DNA of 36,952 nucleotides from Thermoproteota archaeon (GTDB lineage: Archaea > Korarchaeota > Korarchaeia > Korarchaeales > Korarchaeaceae). Below the pieces are notes generated by a model, which was given only the letters and a program-made list of their open reading frames with translations, ran no database searches and was not told the DNA's origin. Made by a program: the position numbers and the translations under genes. This document shows, in pieces, positions 25,227 to 33,822 of this stretch (position 1 is its first letter; every line of letters begins with the position of its first letter). The stretch spans positions 1 through 36,952 of the forward strand of contig WALU01000004.1 in NCBI GenBank assembly GCA_015522685.1, given 5' to 3'.

Positions 25227-25240
25227 TATTTTATATCTTT
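25227..25240. promoter_or_regulatory. Shared divergent promoter of the DUF1616 gene pair
   Basis: The AT-rich element TTATTTTATATC sits 20-30 nt before the minus-strand ATG (25208) and 31-44 nt before the plus-strand ATG (25271). It could act as TATA box in both directions in a 62-bp intergenic space, giving co-regulation. Confidence 0.4.
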
Positions 25241-25270
25241 ACGGTAAAATACAGCTCAGGGCTTAACCGA

Positions 25271-25873
25271 ATGAAATATGAGTTGAGCAAGGGTGAGGAG
25301 AAAGCCTTGAAGCTGTTGAAGATAAAAGAGGAAATCGAGATAGAGGAGGCGGCAGGGAATGTTGCATCTCGCCTGAATATAACCGTAGAAAATGCTGCCA
25401 AGATCATTTACCTCCTGTGGAAGAAAGGCTATCTAGATTTAGTCGATGAAAGAGTATCTAAGAGCTTCTCATCGTACTTCCTATCATGGGAAAGCCTTTG
25501 GTATTGGATTCTAGTTAGCTACATCGCACTAACTTCTCTAACGGTGGCCTTTGTATCAAAGTCTCCTCTTATCTACCTTAGATATATATTAGGTAGCGCC
25601 TTAGTTCTCTACATACCGGGAGCCGCCCTTATAGAAGCTCTTTACCCCTCGTCCGAGCTCGAACCCCTAGAGAGATTTGCCTTGTCTATAGGGCTTAGCT
25701 TAGCTATTGTACCTCTGATAGGTCTAATTCTGAATTACACGCCATGGGGGATAAGACTCGAGCCTGTACTTTACTCTCTGATACTATTCTCCTTAGCTGT
25801 AGGGTTTACTGCTTTGATTAGAAAGTATATGATACTGAAAGGGGAACTGGCCAATGGAACCCCAAGCAGATGA
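25271..25873 (+). CDS. Winged-helix plus DUF1616 N-terminal membrane domain protein
   Basis: 200 residues. Residues 1-60 look like a small winged-helix domain (GEEKALKLLKIKEEIEIEEA, KIIYLLWKKGYLDL). Residues ~75-190 hold four membrane helices with the DUF1616 N-terminal signature: LRYILGSALVLYIPGAALIEALYP, then LEPLERFALSIGLSLAIVPLIGLILNYTPWGIRL (read in parts). The extracytoplasmic beta domain that normally follows is absent and is found in the divergent gene at 24288-25208. The role of DUF1616 is unknown; surface-structure or cell-envelope assembly is a guess. Confidence 0.7.
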   Translation: MKYELSKGEEKALKLLKIKEEIEIEEAAGNVASRLNITVENAAKIIYLLWKKGYLDLVDERVSKSFSSYFLSWESLWYWILVSYIALTSLTVAFVSKSPLIYLRYILGSALVLYIPGAALIEALYPSSELEPLERFALSIGLSLAIVPLIGLILNYTPWGIRLEPVLYSLILFSLAVGFTALIRKYMILKGELANGTPSR

Positions 25874-25939
25874 AAAGAGTTATTGGACTTAGTTGAACTT
25901 AGGAGGGCCTTTCCTAAAGATCAGATCTTTTGAAGTTAC

Positions 25940-25959
25940 AAATTAAATCAAATTAAATT
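25940..25959. repeat. AAATT/AAATC pentanucleotide repeat between convergent genes
   Basis: Units AAATT, AAATC, AAATT, AAATT in a row, the same unit as at 16356-16375. It lies between the stops of the gene at 25873 and the minus-strand gene at 25972. For the minus strand it is T-rich and may help termination. Confidence 0.55.
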
Positions 25960-25971
25960 CCTTTCTTCACC

Positions 25972-27741
25972 TTAAGGATGCGTTACTACATCCTTTCCTG
26001 AAGAGTAGTAGATATTTCTCAGTATTATAAGGTTATTAAGGTTCTCTGAATCGCTCAGTCTAATTATGCCCATCTCTCGCAGAGCATCTTTCCTTATGAA
26101 AGTTACTCCTTTCTCAGTAATATGGCTCAATATCTTGAAGTTGTTTCCCCTTGGGGAGAAGCTTTTCACCCTGAGAATGTTATTATAGCTCGCTGAGTAG
26201 TATGATACGGCCGGTTCTATCCTGTAATCTGTAATTATCGTGTTAGAAACATGCTTTCCGAGGAAGGAACTCGATTCAAGGTCTTGTTTCTTAGGCATAC
26301 CTCTATAAAGATAAGCCGTCTCTTGAGATAAAGGCCAGCTAGGGGGAATCAGCGCTCCAATAACGAAGCTAGACGTAAATATTACGGTGAGTACTAGGGC
26401 TAAGACCCTTAAGCGGCTCTTACACCTGAGCTTCCTCATACCTTGACCAGCAAGAATTACTAACAGGAAAAGGACGGGAGTTCCAAAGTATCTGTAAAAA
26501 GCAGCAGTATAGCACGACAATGAGAGAGCAGCACCAAGTAAGATGAAGGTAGCTGAAGAGAGAAAGATAATCAACTGATTTTTCCTCTTAAGTGAGATCA
26601 TGGCTAATGCTATGATCAATGCATAGTTTATCAATAAGAGAAATGAGTTAACTGGATTGCTCAGATTTATCGAATAGGCAACTACCTTGAGAGCTAATAC
26701 TTCCTTTATAACGGATAGTTTTATCTGCTCTATCATGAAGAGGAACTTTCTAATAAGATCTAATGAATAAGATATATAGAGAAGAACTGCCGATACTAAT
26801 AAAAGAGAGATCTTGATTCTCCTGTCGGATGGAGCATACTTCAAGGAAAGGAGAACAGCGATCGTGATGAAAATTAGTGTGGGAACCGGGTGATAGAAGA
26901 ATGACATGGTATAGAGTATTACTATAGTAGCAAAGCTCTCCTTTAAAGAAGCCTTCAGAAAGGGTAAGAGGGCCAGGAGGCAGAGGACTATGGAATAAGC
27001 TTCAGGTATAGGAGAAATAACGAATACAAAGATAAGAGGAAGACCTATGAGCAAAAAGCCTGGAATAAATCTGCCTCCAATAGCTTTAGATATTAGGTGA
27101 GGAACTAAAATCAATCCAAGAACCCCATATGTTAGGAAGGAGAACGCATAGGGGAAGGCTGGGCTTATTCCAGAGACCTCTGAGAGGATTGCATGAAGCA
27201 GATGATAAAATGGAAAGTAAAGATACATGTGGTCTACAAACCTTATAACTGGTAGTTTACCTTCTCTTATGATCTCCATCGCTCTTATAGCATGATGTGT
27301 AGTATCCTTGCCAAACATGAGTAAATTGCCTGAAAACATTGTTACAACAGAAAATAGCAGCACTATTGATGCTAGAAGGGAGTACTGGTCATCTTCCACC
27401 GAGAAATATATTAGCAGTGGGTAGAGGATGAGTAACTCGTAAGGTAAAGCCTGCATGTATATGGACGAAATAAGCAGTAATAAAGCTGAAGTGATTATTA
27501 TTGTCCTTCTGGTTCTAATATCACAGACTTTATCTTCATCTCTAGAAAAGCCTGCCAAGCATACTAATGTGATCAGAAGGACAACTCCCAGGGAACCTAG
27601 GTTGGTTTCCTGCAGTAAGAAACTCAGCAAGATGTAGCCAACTGAGGCTGCTATCGTCAGGGCGCAAAGGGCTTTAGGAGGGCTTATCTGAATCATCTTA
27701 AATACCTCTGAGCCTATCCTTCCACTTTTCGGTACGATCAT
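25972..27741 (-). CDS. Large multi-spanning membrane protein, GT-C glycosyltransferase-like
   Basis: 589 residues, about 13-15 hydrophobic segments in the first 480 and a soluble tail of ~100. The loop after the early helices reads FGKDTTHHAIRAMEIIREGK, then FPFYHLLHAILSEVSGI. An acidic residue followed by a HH pair and the downstream F-Y-H-L-L-H pattern are common in archaeal membrane proteins related to oligosaccharyl- and mannosyltransferases (GT-C). A lipid-sugar donor is therefore likely but not shown. The adjacent GT4 gene, same strand, supports a role in surface glycan or glycolipid synthesis. Confidence 0.55.
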   Translation of the reverse strand: MIVPKSGRIGSEVFKMIQISPPKALCALTIAASVGYILLSFLLQETNLGSLGVVLLITLVCLAGFSRDEDKVCDIRTRRTIIITSALLLLISSIYMQALPYELLILYPLLIYFSVEDDQYSLLASIVLLFSVVTMFSGNLLMFGKDTTHHAIRAMEIIREGKLPVIRFVDHMYLYFPFYHLLHAILSEVSGISPAFPYAFSFLTYGVLGLILVPHLISKAIGGRFIPGFLLIGLPLIFVFVISPIPEAYSIVLCLLALLPFLKASLKESFATIVILYTMSFFYHPVPTLIFITIAVLLSLKYAPSDRRIKISLLLVSAVLLYISYSLDLIRKFLFMIEQIKLSVIKEVLALKVVAYSINLSNPVNSFLLLINYALIIALAMISLKRKNQLIIFLSSATFILLGAALSLSCYTAAFYRYFGTPVLFLLVILAGQGMRKLRCKSRLRVLALVLTVIFTSSFVIGALIPPSWPLSQETAYLYRGMPKKQDLESSSFLGKHVSNTIITDYRIEPAVSYYSASYNNILRVKSFSPRGNNFKILSHITEKGVTFIRKDALREMGIIRLSDSENLNNLIILRNIYYSSGKDVVTHP

Positions 27742-27897
27742 CTGAAAGAGATCCCAATCCTTAATAACTAATCTTCCTCAGATTAATAGTCTCATTTTGG
27801 TTAGCTGGTAGTATTAGATTTCATAGCTATTGCAGGATAGAGATAGAGGAGGTGATTAAAGAAAACCTTGGAAAGGTTATTTGTAATTTTACAAGCT

Positions 27898-29070
27898 TCA
27901 TGGATTCAACAGCTCGATTATTTCCCTTAGGGACTTGGCAATGTTATCTGCAGAAAATTTCTCAGCTCTCTTTTTACACGTGCTATCAAGATCTCTTAGT
28001 CTGAATGTTCTATCTACGGATCTCTTTAACCCTTCAGGAGTCATATGATCCAGGTAAGTAGCTAAAGGACAGTCATTTGCTGCCCACAGAATACCAGGCA
28101 ATTTGTTTGATATGAAAGGCTTCTCCATGGCCATGAACTCAAGCACCTTTGTAGGGAGTTGATATCTCCATATAGGTTCATCAGGTAACCAAGATATTCC
28201 TGCTGAAGCAAGTTGGATCACGCAAGGAACGATAGATAGAGGGACACTCCCCAAGTAGAGGATTTTAGGGTTCATCTCTTGATACTTCTTCACTAAAGGC
28301 ACCGCCGAACCTTTTCCTAAGAGAGCAAGAAGTATATCTTTCCCTCTAAAAGCTTTAGTGAAGCTTTTGAGTATGCTTTCTAGTCCTCTGCGTTCATCCA
28401 GTATACCATGATAGAGCAATACCTTGTTATTTGACTTGAGAAGACTAATTAAGCCATTTAAGTGCCTTTCTAGGAGATATTCGCAATCCTTTGATGGGCT
28501 AAGAAATTCTGGAGCTAGCATTGATGGTAATACAAATACCTTGTCCTTGCCTACGAGCTTTCCTATCTCCTTAGCCTCAAAAGGAGTTATGGCTGTAAAT
28601 TTATCTATGAAAAATCTTCCTATGAGTAATGAGGTCTTATAGGCTAGATTTTTCGGATAGGGAGGATTGTTGTAGATGGGTCTACTTAGTATAAGGGAGA
28701 TGCTTTTAAGGCTGCTGTTAACAATTTTAGCAGCTATGAAAGAAGGTATTAAAGGATAATCGAAGATTACCGTTCCAGATATTCTCTTCATAAGTCCAAG
28801 TGATTTATTCATTGCATAGGCAAAGTAGGGTATACTACTCTCCTTTAGATAGCTAGGAACCTCCAACCCTATTATCTTGAAGGATCCCTTCTTCCCCCTC
28901 ATTTCTCTCTTAGATAGGATGTACAGTTCAATGTCCCAACTGCTTATCTCCGCTAATCTTTCAAACATCCTTATCACGGATGCGCCATGAGGTCTATCAA
29001 GCCACATGTCAGAACTTATTACAGTAATGCTCATCCCAGATTCTGGTGACCTTACATCAAGGTTTACCAT
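27898..29070 (-). CDS. GT-B glycosyltransferase, family 4 type
   Basis: 390 residues. The N-terminal domain starts around MSITVISSDMWLDRPHGAS, the acceptor half. The C-terminal nucleotide-sugar half begins with LLYHGILDERRGLESILKSF, continues with LLALLGKGSAVPLVKKY and ILYLGSVP, and ends with WRYQLPTKVLEFMAMEKPFI, the K.LE segment of GT4 enzymes. The first Glu of the E-X7-E motif seems replaced. It likely adds a sugar to a lipid or surface acceptor. ATG 29070 is taken as start; an internal ATG at residue 13 fits the family N-terminus as well. Confidence 0.75.
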   Translation of the reverse strand: MVNLDVRSPESGMSITVISSDMWLDRPHGASVIRMFERLAEISSWDIELYILSKREMRGKKGSFKIIGLEVPSYLKESSIPYFAYAMNKSLGLMKRISGTVIFDYPLIPSFIAAKIVNSSLKSISLILSRPIYNNPPYPKNLAYKTSLLIGRFFIDKFTAITPFEAKEIGKLVGKDKVFVLPSMLAPEFLSPSKDCEYLLERHLNGLISLLKSNNKVLLYHGILDERRGLESILKSFTKAFRGKDILLALLGKGSAVPLVKKYQEMNPKILYLGSVPLSIVPCVIQLASAGISWLPDEPIWRYQLPTKVLEFMAMEKPFISNKLPGILWAANDCPLATYLDHMTPEGLKRSVDRTFRLRDLDSTCKKRAEKFSADNIAKSLREIIELLNP

Positions 29071-29220
29071 GAGTGGCTCCTGCTTTACTCTAACAAGTAA
29101 CTAAAAAGATATGTATAGCGGAACAGCTTAATATCCTCCAGTGATCAGCTGCTAAGTTAATCGAGATCATTCTTTGAATATATAACACCTTTTATTTTGA
29201 TTAGTAAAGATGGAATGATG

Positions 29221-29470
29221 TATAGGTATCCTTTCATGTCTTATGGCTCGGTAGTCTCGACCGAGCATTATCTCTCATGGCAGCAGAGGTAATGAAGTTG
29301 ATGCTGCTGTTGTGGCATCTCCCCCTTCTGTCCTTCTGCTCCATCTTAGCAGGTTGAGGGGGAGACTTCTTCGTCCTAGTAATGATGAAAGGAGAGATTA
29401 TGTTCGTAGATTGTTCTGGACTATCTAAGCAAGCTAACTTGCGCTTGGCTGCGATCCCACTTGTTGCCTT
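29221..29470 (+). pseudogene. Remnant of the N-terminus of a gamma-glutamyltransferase gene
   Basis: Coding pieces occur in three frames, in the correct order for GGT. Piece one has SYGSVVSTEHYLS (29237 on), matching the V(V/A)T.HPLA start of GGT. From 29285, RGNEVDAAVVAS matches the RGGNAVDAAVAA motif. From 29358, GGDFFVLVMMKGEIMFVDCSG matches the GGDFF...G....D..E/SG region. In-frame stops and at least two frameshifts separate them. Nothing of the catalytic small subunit is present. The rest of the gap (29071-29220) is AT-rich with no recognisable feature. Confidence 0.75.
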
Positions 29471-29471
29471 C

Positions 29472-30092
29472 CTATCTGCCCATCAGGGCTTTAAGTTCAC
29501 CATATAGATACTTCACAGGGTTTCCTTTAGCATAGTCTACCCTCAGATCGATAATTCTGTCGTAGAATGGAAGGTACTCCGTGTCTCCAACAATTATGAG
29601 AGCAGCGGATCTATCCTCTCTCGCATCACCTCCTGCCTCATGTCCTGCCTCTAAAGCATTTAAGAGCCTGTAGTAAAGAGATGTTTCAGTATGCTGGAAC
29701 GCCTCTCTCATAGCTTCAACAACATCCTTGGTTGAAAGGAGATTCCCTATGCATATGCAGCTCTCTCCCTCAGTCACTCCGTGTCCCTTCGGAATTTTCG
29801 CTCCCTCATGCACGGCCATTCCTCCACTCCATGAGAGCACAGCGACCTGCCTCATATCAGGCTCGGGATCTTTATCAAGGGCCTCTTTTAACGCTTCAGG
29901 GGGAGATTTACCTCTTTCCATCGAGTCAAGTATTATGGGACCTAAGGATGGATTAGTGTAAGCTTGAGTTACGACACCGCCAACCCCTCTCCTAGCCCAA
30001 GGAACTCTGGAGCCTACAGCTATTGAGCCACTGGCTACAGCTATGCCCAGCATCCTCTCCTTCTTGTCCAAGGCGATTATGCTATATGTCAT
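29472..30092 (-). CDS. DUF1028 protein (Ntn-hydrolase-like)
   Basis: About 206 residues, matching the core of the DUF1028/COG3342 family. Motifs: TYSIIALDKKERMLGIAVASGSIAVG at the start, VGGVVTQAYTNPSLGP, LDSMERGKSPPEALKEAL, RQVAVLSWSGG, and LLNALEAGHEAGGDAREDRSAAL (read in parts). The fold is related to Ntn hydrolases; the reaction is unknown. The frame opens at 30110, but GGTGAGGT lies 6 nt before ATG 30092, which gives the usual N-terminus. Next to it is a broken gamma-glutamyltransferase, another Ntn hydrolase, on the opposite strand. Confidence 0.85.
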   Translation of the reverse strand: MTYSIIALDKKERMLGIAVASGSIAVGSRVPWARRGVGGVVTQAYTNPSLGPIILDSMERGKSPPEALKEALDKDPEPDMRQVAVLSWSGGMAVHEGAKIPKGHGVTEGESCICIGNLLSTKDVVEAMREAFQHTETSLYYRLLNALEAGHEAGGDAREDRSAALIIVGDTEYLPFYDRIIDLRVDYAKGNPVKYLYGELKALMGR

Positions 30093-30282
30093 GATGATTA
30101 CCTCACCCATCTTTGTTTGTAATAATACCTAGACTAGAAATGATTTTGATTACTAAAAACAGATTATGCAACTTTGCAATGCCAGCACGTAAGCATGAAG
30201 TTAATTTAATGAGGATGCTCTGTTCTAGCTCCCTCAAGATCTCAGGTGGCGAAAAGGATTAAAGTCAGATCGGATTCCTACC

Positions 30283-31089
30283 ATGGACATGTGGATAGAG
30301 GATCTATTCATTAGGAAAGCCGAGTTATTCCTTAAAGTAGTGAAATCTAAGTGGGAGAAAGGAGAGCAGGAGGCTTCTCAAATAGCAGAGCTGATGGAGA
30401 GGCATAACATTGAGGCGGAGAATTTATTGGAGCTGGGATGCGGGAATGGAAGGGTAGCAATTCCTCTTGCAAAGATAGGATACAAGGTAACTTGTGTAGA
30501 TGTTTCTCCTCTCTTGATAGAGGATGGTAGGAGACGTGCTGCAGAGGCAGGAGTTTTAGGTAGGATGCATTTCTCAGTCGGAGATGCTAGAGAAGTTTCC
30601 AAGTTGCTGAAGGAAAGTTATGACTTCATCTATATGACGTGGACTACTCTTCTGGGCTACTATGATGAGGAATCGGACTTGATTATGCTAAGAGAGGCTA
30701 GGGAGCTAGTGCCAGATGGGGGAATGCTAGCAATTCTCAACACCATTAGCAGGGATGCAATAGCGAGGAGGCAGGCAGAATGCGGATCGTCCATTATCTT
30801 GAAGGATTTAGGAGGTGGCATGGTACTTGCTGATCATCCAAGGTTCGATCCAGCGTCCTCAAGGCTAACCACCAAATGGGTGTTCTACAAGAAAGATGGA
30901 AGAGATCTAATCTATGTAGATGAAGCTATTCTCGATTTCAGGGTTTATGATCTTCGTGAGTTAGTAGGTTTGGGGAAGAGATCAGGTTGGAGGTTCGTGG
31001 CAGCCTACAATGACCTAGATTCGTTTCGGGATTATATACCGGGTAAGAGTCCATTGAACGTGCTATTCTCCCCCTCTGCATCTATCTAA
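30283..31089 (+). CDS. Class I SAM-dependent methyltransferase
   Basis: 268 residues. Motif I LLELGCGNGR (48-57), acidic loop VTCVDVSPLLIEDGRRRA (~70-87, Asp contacts ribose), GDAREVSKL (motif III region), then DFIYMTWTTLLGYY and PDGGMLAIL, as in Methyltransf_11/25-type enzymes. The C-terminal third (VFYKKDGRDLIYVDEAI) is typical of small-molecule methyltransferases. The substrate is not predictable. A fragment of a close paralogue is at 2701-2919 on the other strand. GGATTAAAG about 30 nt upstream may be a TATA box. Confidence 0.85.
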   Translation: MDMWIEDLFIRKAELFLKVVKSKWEKGEQEASQIAELMERHNIEAENLLELGCGNGRVAIPLAKIGYKVTCVDVSPLLIEDGRRRAAEAGVLGRMHFSVGDAREVSKLLKESYDFIYMTWTTLLGYYDEESDLIMLREARELVPDGGMLAILNTISRDAIARRQAECGSSIILKDLGGGMVLADHPRFDPASSRLTTKWVFYKKDGRDLIYVDEAILDFRVYDLRELVGLGKRSGWRFVAAYNDLDSFRDYIPGKSPLNVLFSPSASI

Positions 31090-31470
31090 AGCTAAAGCGT
31101 AGAATTCTCTGGAAGGAATATATCATTAGGGATTCGTGGATCTCCAAACATGTAGAAGATTATCTCTCCTTTGAAGATTCCCTTTGAAGATTCTCTGCGA
31201 AAGGGAGAAAGTACTACCTCAAAAATAGGGAAGTTTTATCCATGTTAAGTGGCAACGTTTCCGTTTATGATTCCAGAGATTTGCCTATGATTAAATCGAC
31301 ATTGCTCTCCTCTTACTCTAGCATAATGAATGTGATTCCTAATCTACACAGCAAAAATAGCAGATCAGCATACTAGCATACAATACTGTAACCAAAGCAA
31401 AGCATAAACGAAAGAGAAATCGAGTAGAAGGGGGATATTCAAGAACCTCTTGACTACTCTCAGAATCTAT
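31090..31470 (+). other. Stretch without an intact gene; open pieces suggest a decayed gene
   Basis: On the + strand, 31092-31187 reads LKRRILWKEYIIRDSWI...YLSFEDSL and stops at TGA. The next ~60 codons (RFSAKGRKYYLKNREVL...MLSGNVSVYDSRDLPMIKS) are open in the same frame to about 31376. Just before the stop lies a 12-13-bp tandem duplication (CTTTGAAGATTC twice, 31162-31188). No family is recognised. The last ~90 bases hold nothing notable. Confidence 0.3.
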
Positions 31471-32040
31471 TCAAAGCTTCTCCTCCAAGAGCTTCCTCAG
31501 TAGCTTCCTTATTTTCGGAGGATTATCTACACTAAGTGGAATTCTATCTAAGCTCCTGATCAGAAAACCTCTCAGATCAATTCCTAGATTCTTTGTAGAT
31601 TTGTTGAGATAATCCCAATCCAGTTGATTGTAGAGCCTGACTAGGAGGGCAGCAGCATCAGCTAGGTCCCTCTCTCTTCCAGCGCTGCACTTCAGGAGGA
31701 GAAGGTCTTCAGGCGAAATTACTTTAGCTGTTCTTCCTAAAACCAGTGCTTGCCTAGCCCTCTGGATGAGGTGCTCCACTCTAATGCCTGAGATCTCCTC
31801 AGTATAGATGTCTATGTCACCCTTGCTCCTTCGCTTAAATTCAAGTTTATCCAGTCTGGGATTATCAATCAGCACGTATTCCTTTGATTCTAGCTCTCTT
31901 CTGAGCATCCACAGGTCAGCTTTGTATATTGCGACATCCACATCGTGGGTGTACCTGTAGGGGACATATGATTGAACTGCCAATGCCCCTAAAAGGGCAT
32001 ATCTGATCCTGCCTTCTGCAGCATTCAGGAAATCAATCAG
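31471..32040 (-). CDS. Nucleotidyltransferase-fold protein, toxin-like partner of the wHTH gene
   Basis: 170 residues from the only normal start (TTG 31983), but coding sequence clearly continues upstream in frame: RIRYALLGALAVQSY is the first helix/strand of this nucleotidyltransferase fold. An in-frame TGA at 32052-32050 limits the gene; only CTG (32040) or ATA/ATT could start it. Motifs: RYTHDVDVAIY (catalytic D-x-D), KGDIDIY (third acid), SPEDLLLLKCSAGRERDLADAAAL. The family resembles AbiEii and other DUF1814/UPF-type transferases. It overlaps the wHTH gene stop and may depend on translational coupling. Confidence 0.6.
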   Translation of the reverse strand: MIDFLNAAEGRIRYALLGALAVQSYVPYRYTHDVDVAIYKADLWMLRRELESKEYVLIDNPRLDKLEFKRRSKGDIDIYTEEISGIRVEHLIQRARQALVLGRTAKVISPEDLLLLKCSAGRERDLADAAALLVRLYNQLDWDYLNKSTKNLGIDLRGFLIRSLDRIPLSVDNPPKIRKLLRKLLEEKL

Positions 32041-32674
32041 TGATGATATCTGTCATCTCCTCCGCCACTTCTGGAACTTTCTCACCTAGAGCAGCGAGAT
32101 CAAGGATTCCCCTACCGAGCCATGTGAGTAGCTCAAGCTTAAGCCTCTCAGTAGTCACCACGGGTAATCCTTTAATCATCTCGCTCCTAGGAAGCTCTTT
32201 AACAGGGATCAGAACCAAGTTCGCTATCTCAGACCTTTTTCCTCCAGAGCATCTAACTATCCTCCCTAGCTCATCTTCCAGCACGTAAGCGAAGGTCGCT
32301 GACGGAGTCTGAAAATTCGTCATCAGATAGGCAGCAGTTTCGTATGTCAGCACGAAGCTTTCAGTACAACTTTCTAGCACCTTAAAAGCATTCTCCCACC
32401 CATCACCAACTGACAGCCTCACGGCCTTGAAGTAGAGGGACTCCACGTAGAAGGCTCCAATTACCTTGAAGGCCTCCATTCTCAGAAGGATCCTTCCCCT
32501 TTCGGAGAGCTTGTACTTACCATTCTCGCTTGACATCCATCCCCTCTCCTCCAGCTCCCTGACCTTCCTGTAGAGGGTAGTCTTCGGGATGGAGGATTCC
32601 TTCTCCACCATTGCTATTGTGCTAGGTCCTTTAGCGAACAGCCAGAGGGTGAAGAGTCCTTCCTCATCTATCAT
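32033..32674 (-). CDS. Winged-helix DNA-binding protein, antitoxin-like
   Basis: 213 residues. Residues ~5-65 form a winged helix (GLFTLWLFAKGPSTIAMVEKE, KTTLYRKVRELEERGWM, wing NGKYKLSERGRILL). The C-terminal region (YETAAYLMTN, FAYVLEDELGRIV, GLPVVTTERLKLELLTWLGRG) resembles the regulatory domain that accompanies nucleotidyltransferase partners in archaeal toxin-antitoxin loci. The next gene overlaps its end. ATG 32674 with a TATA element ~25 nt upstream suggests a leaderless transcript. Function as autorepressor/antitoxin is inferred from architecture and neighbour. Confidence 0.6.
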   Translation of the reverse strand: MIDEEGLFTLWLFAKGPSTIAMVEKESSIPKTTLYRKVRELEERGWMSSENGKYKLSERGRILLRMEAFKVIGAFYVESLYFKAVRLSVGDGWENAFKVLESCTESFVLTYETAAYLMTNFQTPSATFAYVLEDELGRIVRCSGGKRSEIANLVLIPVKELPRSEMIKGLPVVTTERLKLELLTWLGRGILDLAALGEKVPEVAEEMTDIITD

Positions 32675-32696
32675 ATGTGGTAATATATAAGGTGGA

Positions 32697-32706
32697 ATAT
32701 AAAGTT
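32697..32706 (-). promoter_or_regulatory. TATA box of the wHTH/nucleotidyltransferase pair
   Basis: On the minus strand ACTTTATATT lies 23-32 nt before the ATG at 32674, fitting a leaderless start. A second AT run (TTATATATTA) is too close to the start to be the TATA box. Confidence 0.5.
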
Positions 32707-33297
32707 TTAATTTCCATTTTTGAAATTACATAACAATATCCAGTAGACAGAATATATTAGTTCCCACTAAAGTGGGACTACCTCAAGTATTATGTCTATT
32801 TAAGCAATTGAGTGTAAGATTCAATAATACCAATGGCACACTAGCACTATAGATATGTAAAATTAAGGCAATAGTGCAGCTTAGAGAAGCTAACGATTGA
32901 CTCATAGTCACAGTTAGAAGTCTCACTATTCAAGTAGAGAGGACTTTCTAAAGCTGCTAAATTTAGTTCAGAAGAGATAACTAAAGCCTTTGCTACTTAT
33001 TGGCTTACGGATGCATGAAACTAATTGAAGGCTCTTAGAAGATAACTCTTCCAGTCAAATGATGGAGAGGACAAGATCAAACTATATATCCTAAGAAGCT
33101 CGCTTATGCTAGAGCGTTCCTATAGTGCTGCAATGAAAGTTTGAGAAATCAAGAATTGCTCTATAAGAAATGGTGCTTCATGTAATAACGTATTAGGTCA
33201 CGTATGTAGCAATAAGGTTGGTAAGAATTCAAATAGCTTTATGAAATATGAAAAGAAAAAATTAACTATACTAAATATTATTAGATGAGATGAGACT
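32707..33297. other. About 590 bp without a gene
   Basis: AT-rich with stops in all frames. A small hairpin TCCCACT-AA-AGTGGGA lies at 32762-32777. A short coding-like piece (LSKAAKFSSEEITKAFATYW) at about 32941-33018 is too short to assign. The final 50 bases contain AACTATACTAAATA, a possible TATA region for the gene at 33298. Confidence 0.35.
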
Positions 33298-33822
33298 TTG
33301 CCTGACGTAGTAGCTCATTATGCCATCAGCTATATAATTTCTAGTAGGTATGAGGAGCCTAAGAAAGCGCTTATCATTGCTCTAGCAGGCCTTGTTCCTG
33401 ATGTATATGCTCTCTTTCTGAGCTATAGGTGGATCACTCACAGTCTCCTAGTAACGATCCCCGTGTTCATTGGTATTTACATTATCTTGGTTCCTCTGGG
33501 TGGGAATAGGCTAATTCCTTTGCTAGCTGGTCTCTATGAGCTCCATTTATTCTTAGACTTATTTACTAGCCCGACCCCACTTCTCTGGCCCCTAAGTAAC
33601 ATGTCTTACTTCATCAAGCTGGGCTTCAATGTTAAGATAATGAAGGAGAGCATAAGACCTCTCTTTTATTTCTCCTTCCAGGCGATTCCGATAAACTTCT
33701 CATATCATGAGTTCATAGAAGGTCCTTTATTGAGTGAAGAAGGCATACTTTTCCTCATAGCAGCTCTCGCAACATCTTTAAGGGATATTAGGATTAGGAA
33801 GAGGAGAAGTCCATTTGTGTAG
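33298..33822 (+). CDS. Membrane protein of the DUF457/YdjM (LexA-binding-like hydrolase) family
   Basis: 174 residues, four to five membrane helices. MPDVVAHYAISYIISSR, LAGLVPDVYALF, YRWITHSLL and YELHLFLDLFTSPTPLLWPLS match the conserved order of YdjM/DUF457 proteins, whose His and Asp residues (H7, D54, H68, H/D near 131-135) probably bind metal. Canonical members have HR.lTHSll; the first His is Tyr here. The start is TTG at 33298, after GATGAG repeats. The physiological role is unknown. It is not in an obvious operon. Confidence 0.65.
   Translation: MPDVVAHYAISYIISSRYEEPKKALIIALAGLVPDVYALFLSYRWITHSLLVTIPVFIGIYIILVPLGGNRLIPLLAGLYELHLFLDLFTSPTPLLWPLSNMSYFIKLGFNVKIMKESIRPLFYFSFQAIPINFSYHEFIEGPLLSEEGILFLIAALATSLRDIRIRKRRSPFV

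Noticed and set aside
32762-32777. TCCCACT-AA-AGTGGGA hairpin as a terminator or small RNA
   Set aside because: Stem of 7 bp with almost no loop, no T run, no gene end nearby on either strand. Probably chance.
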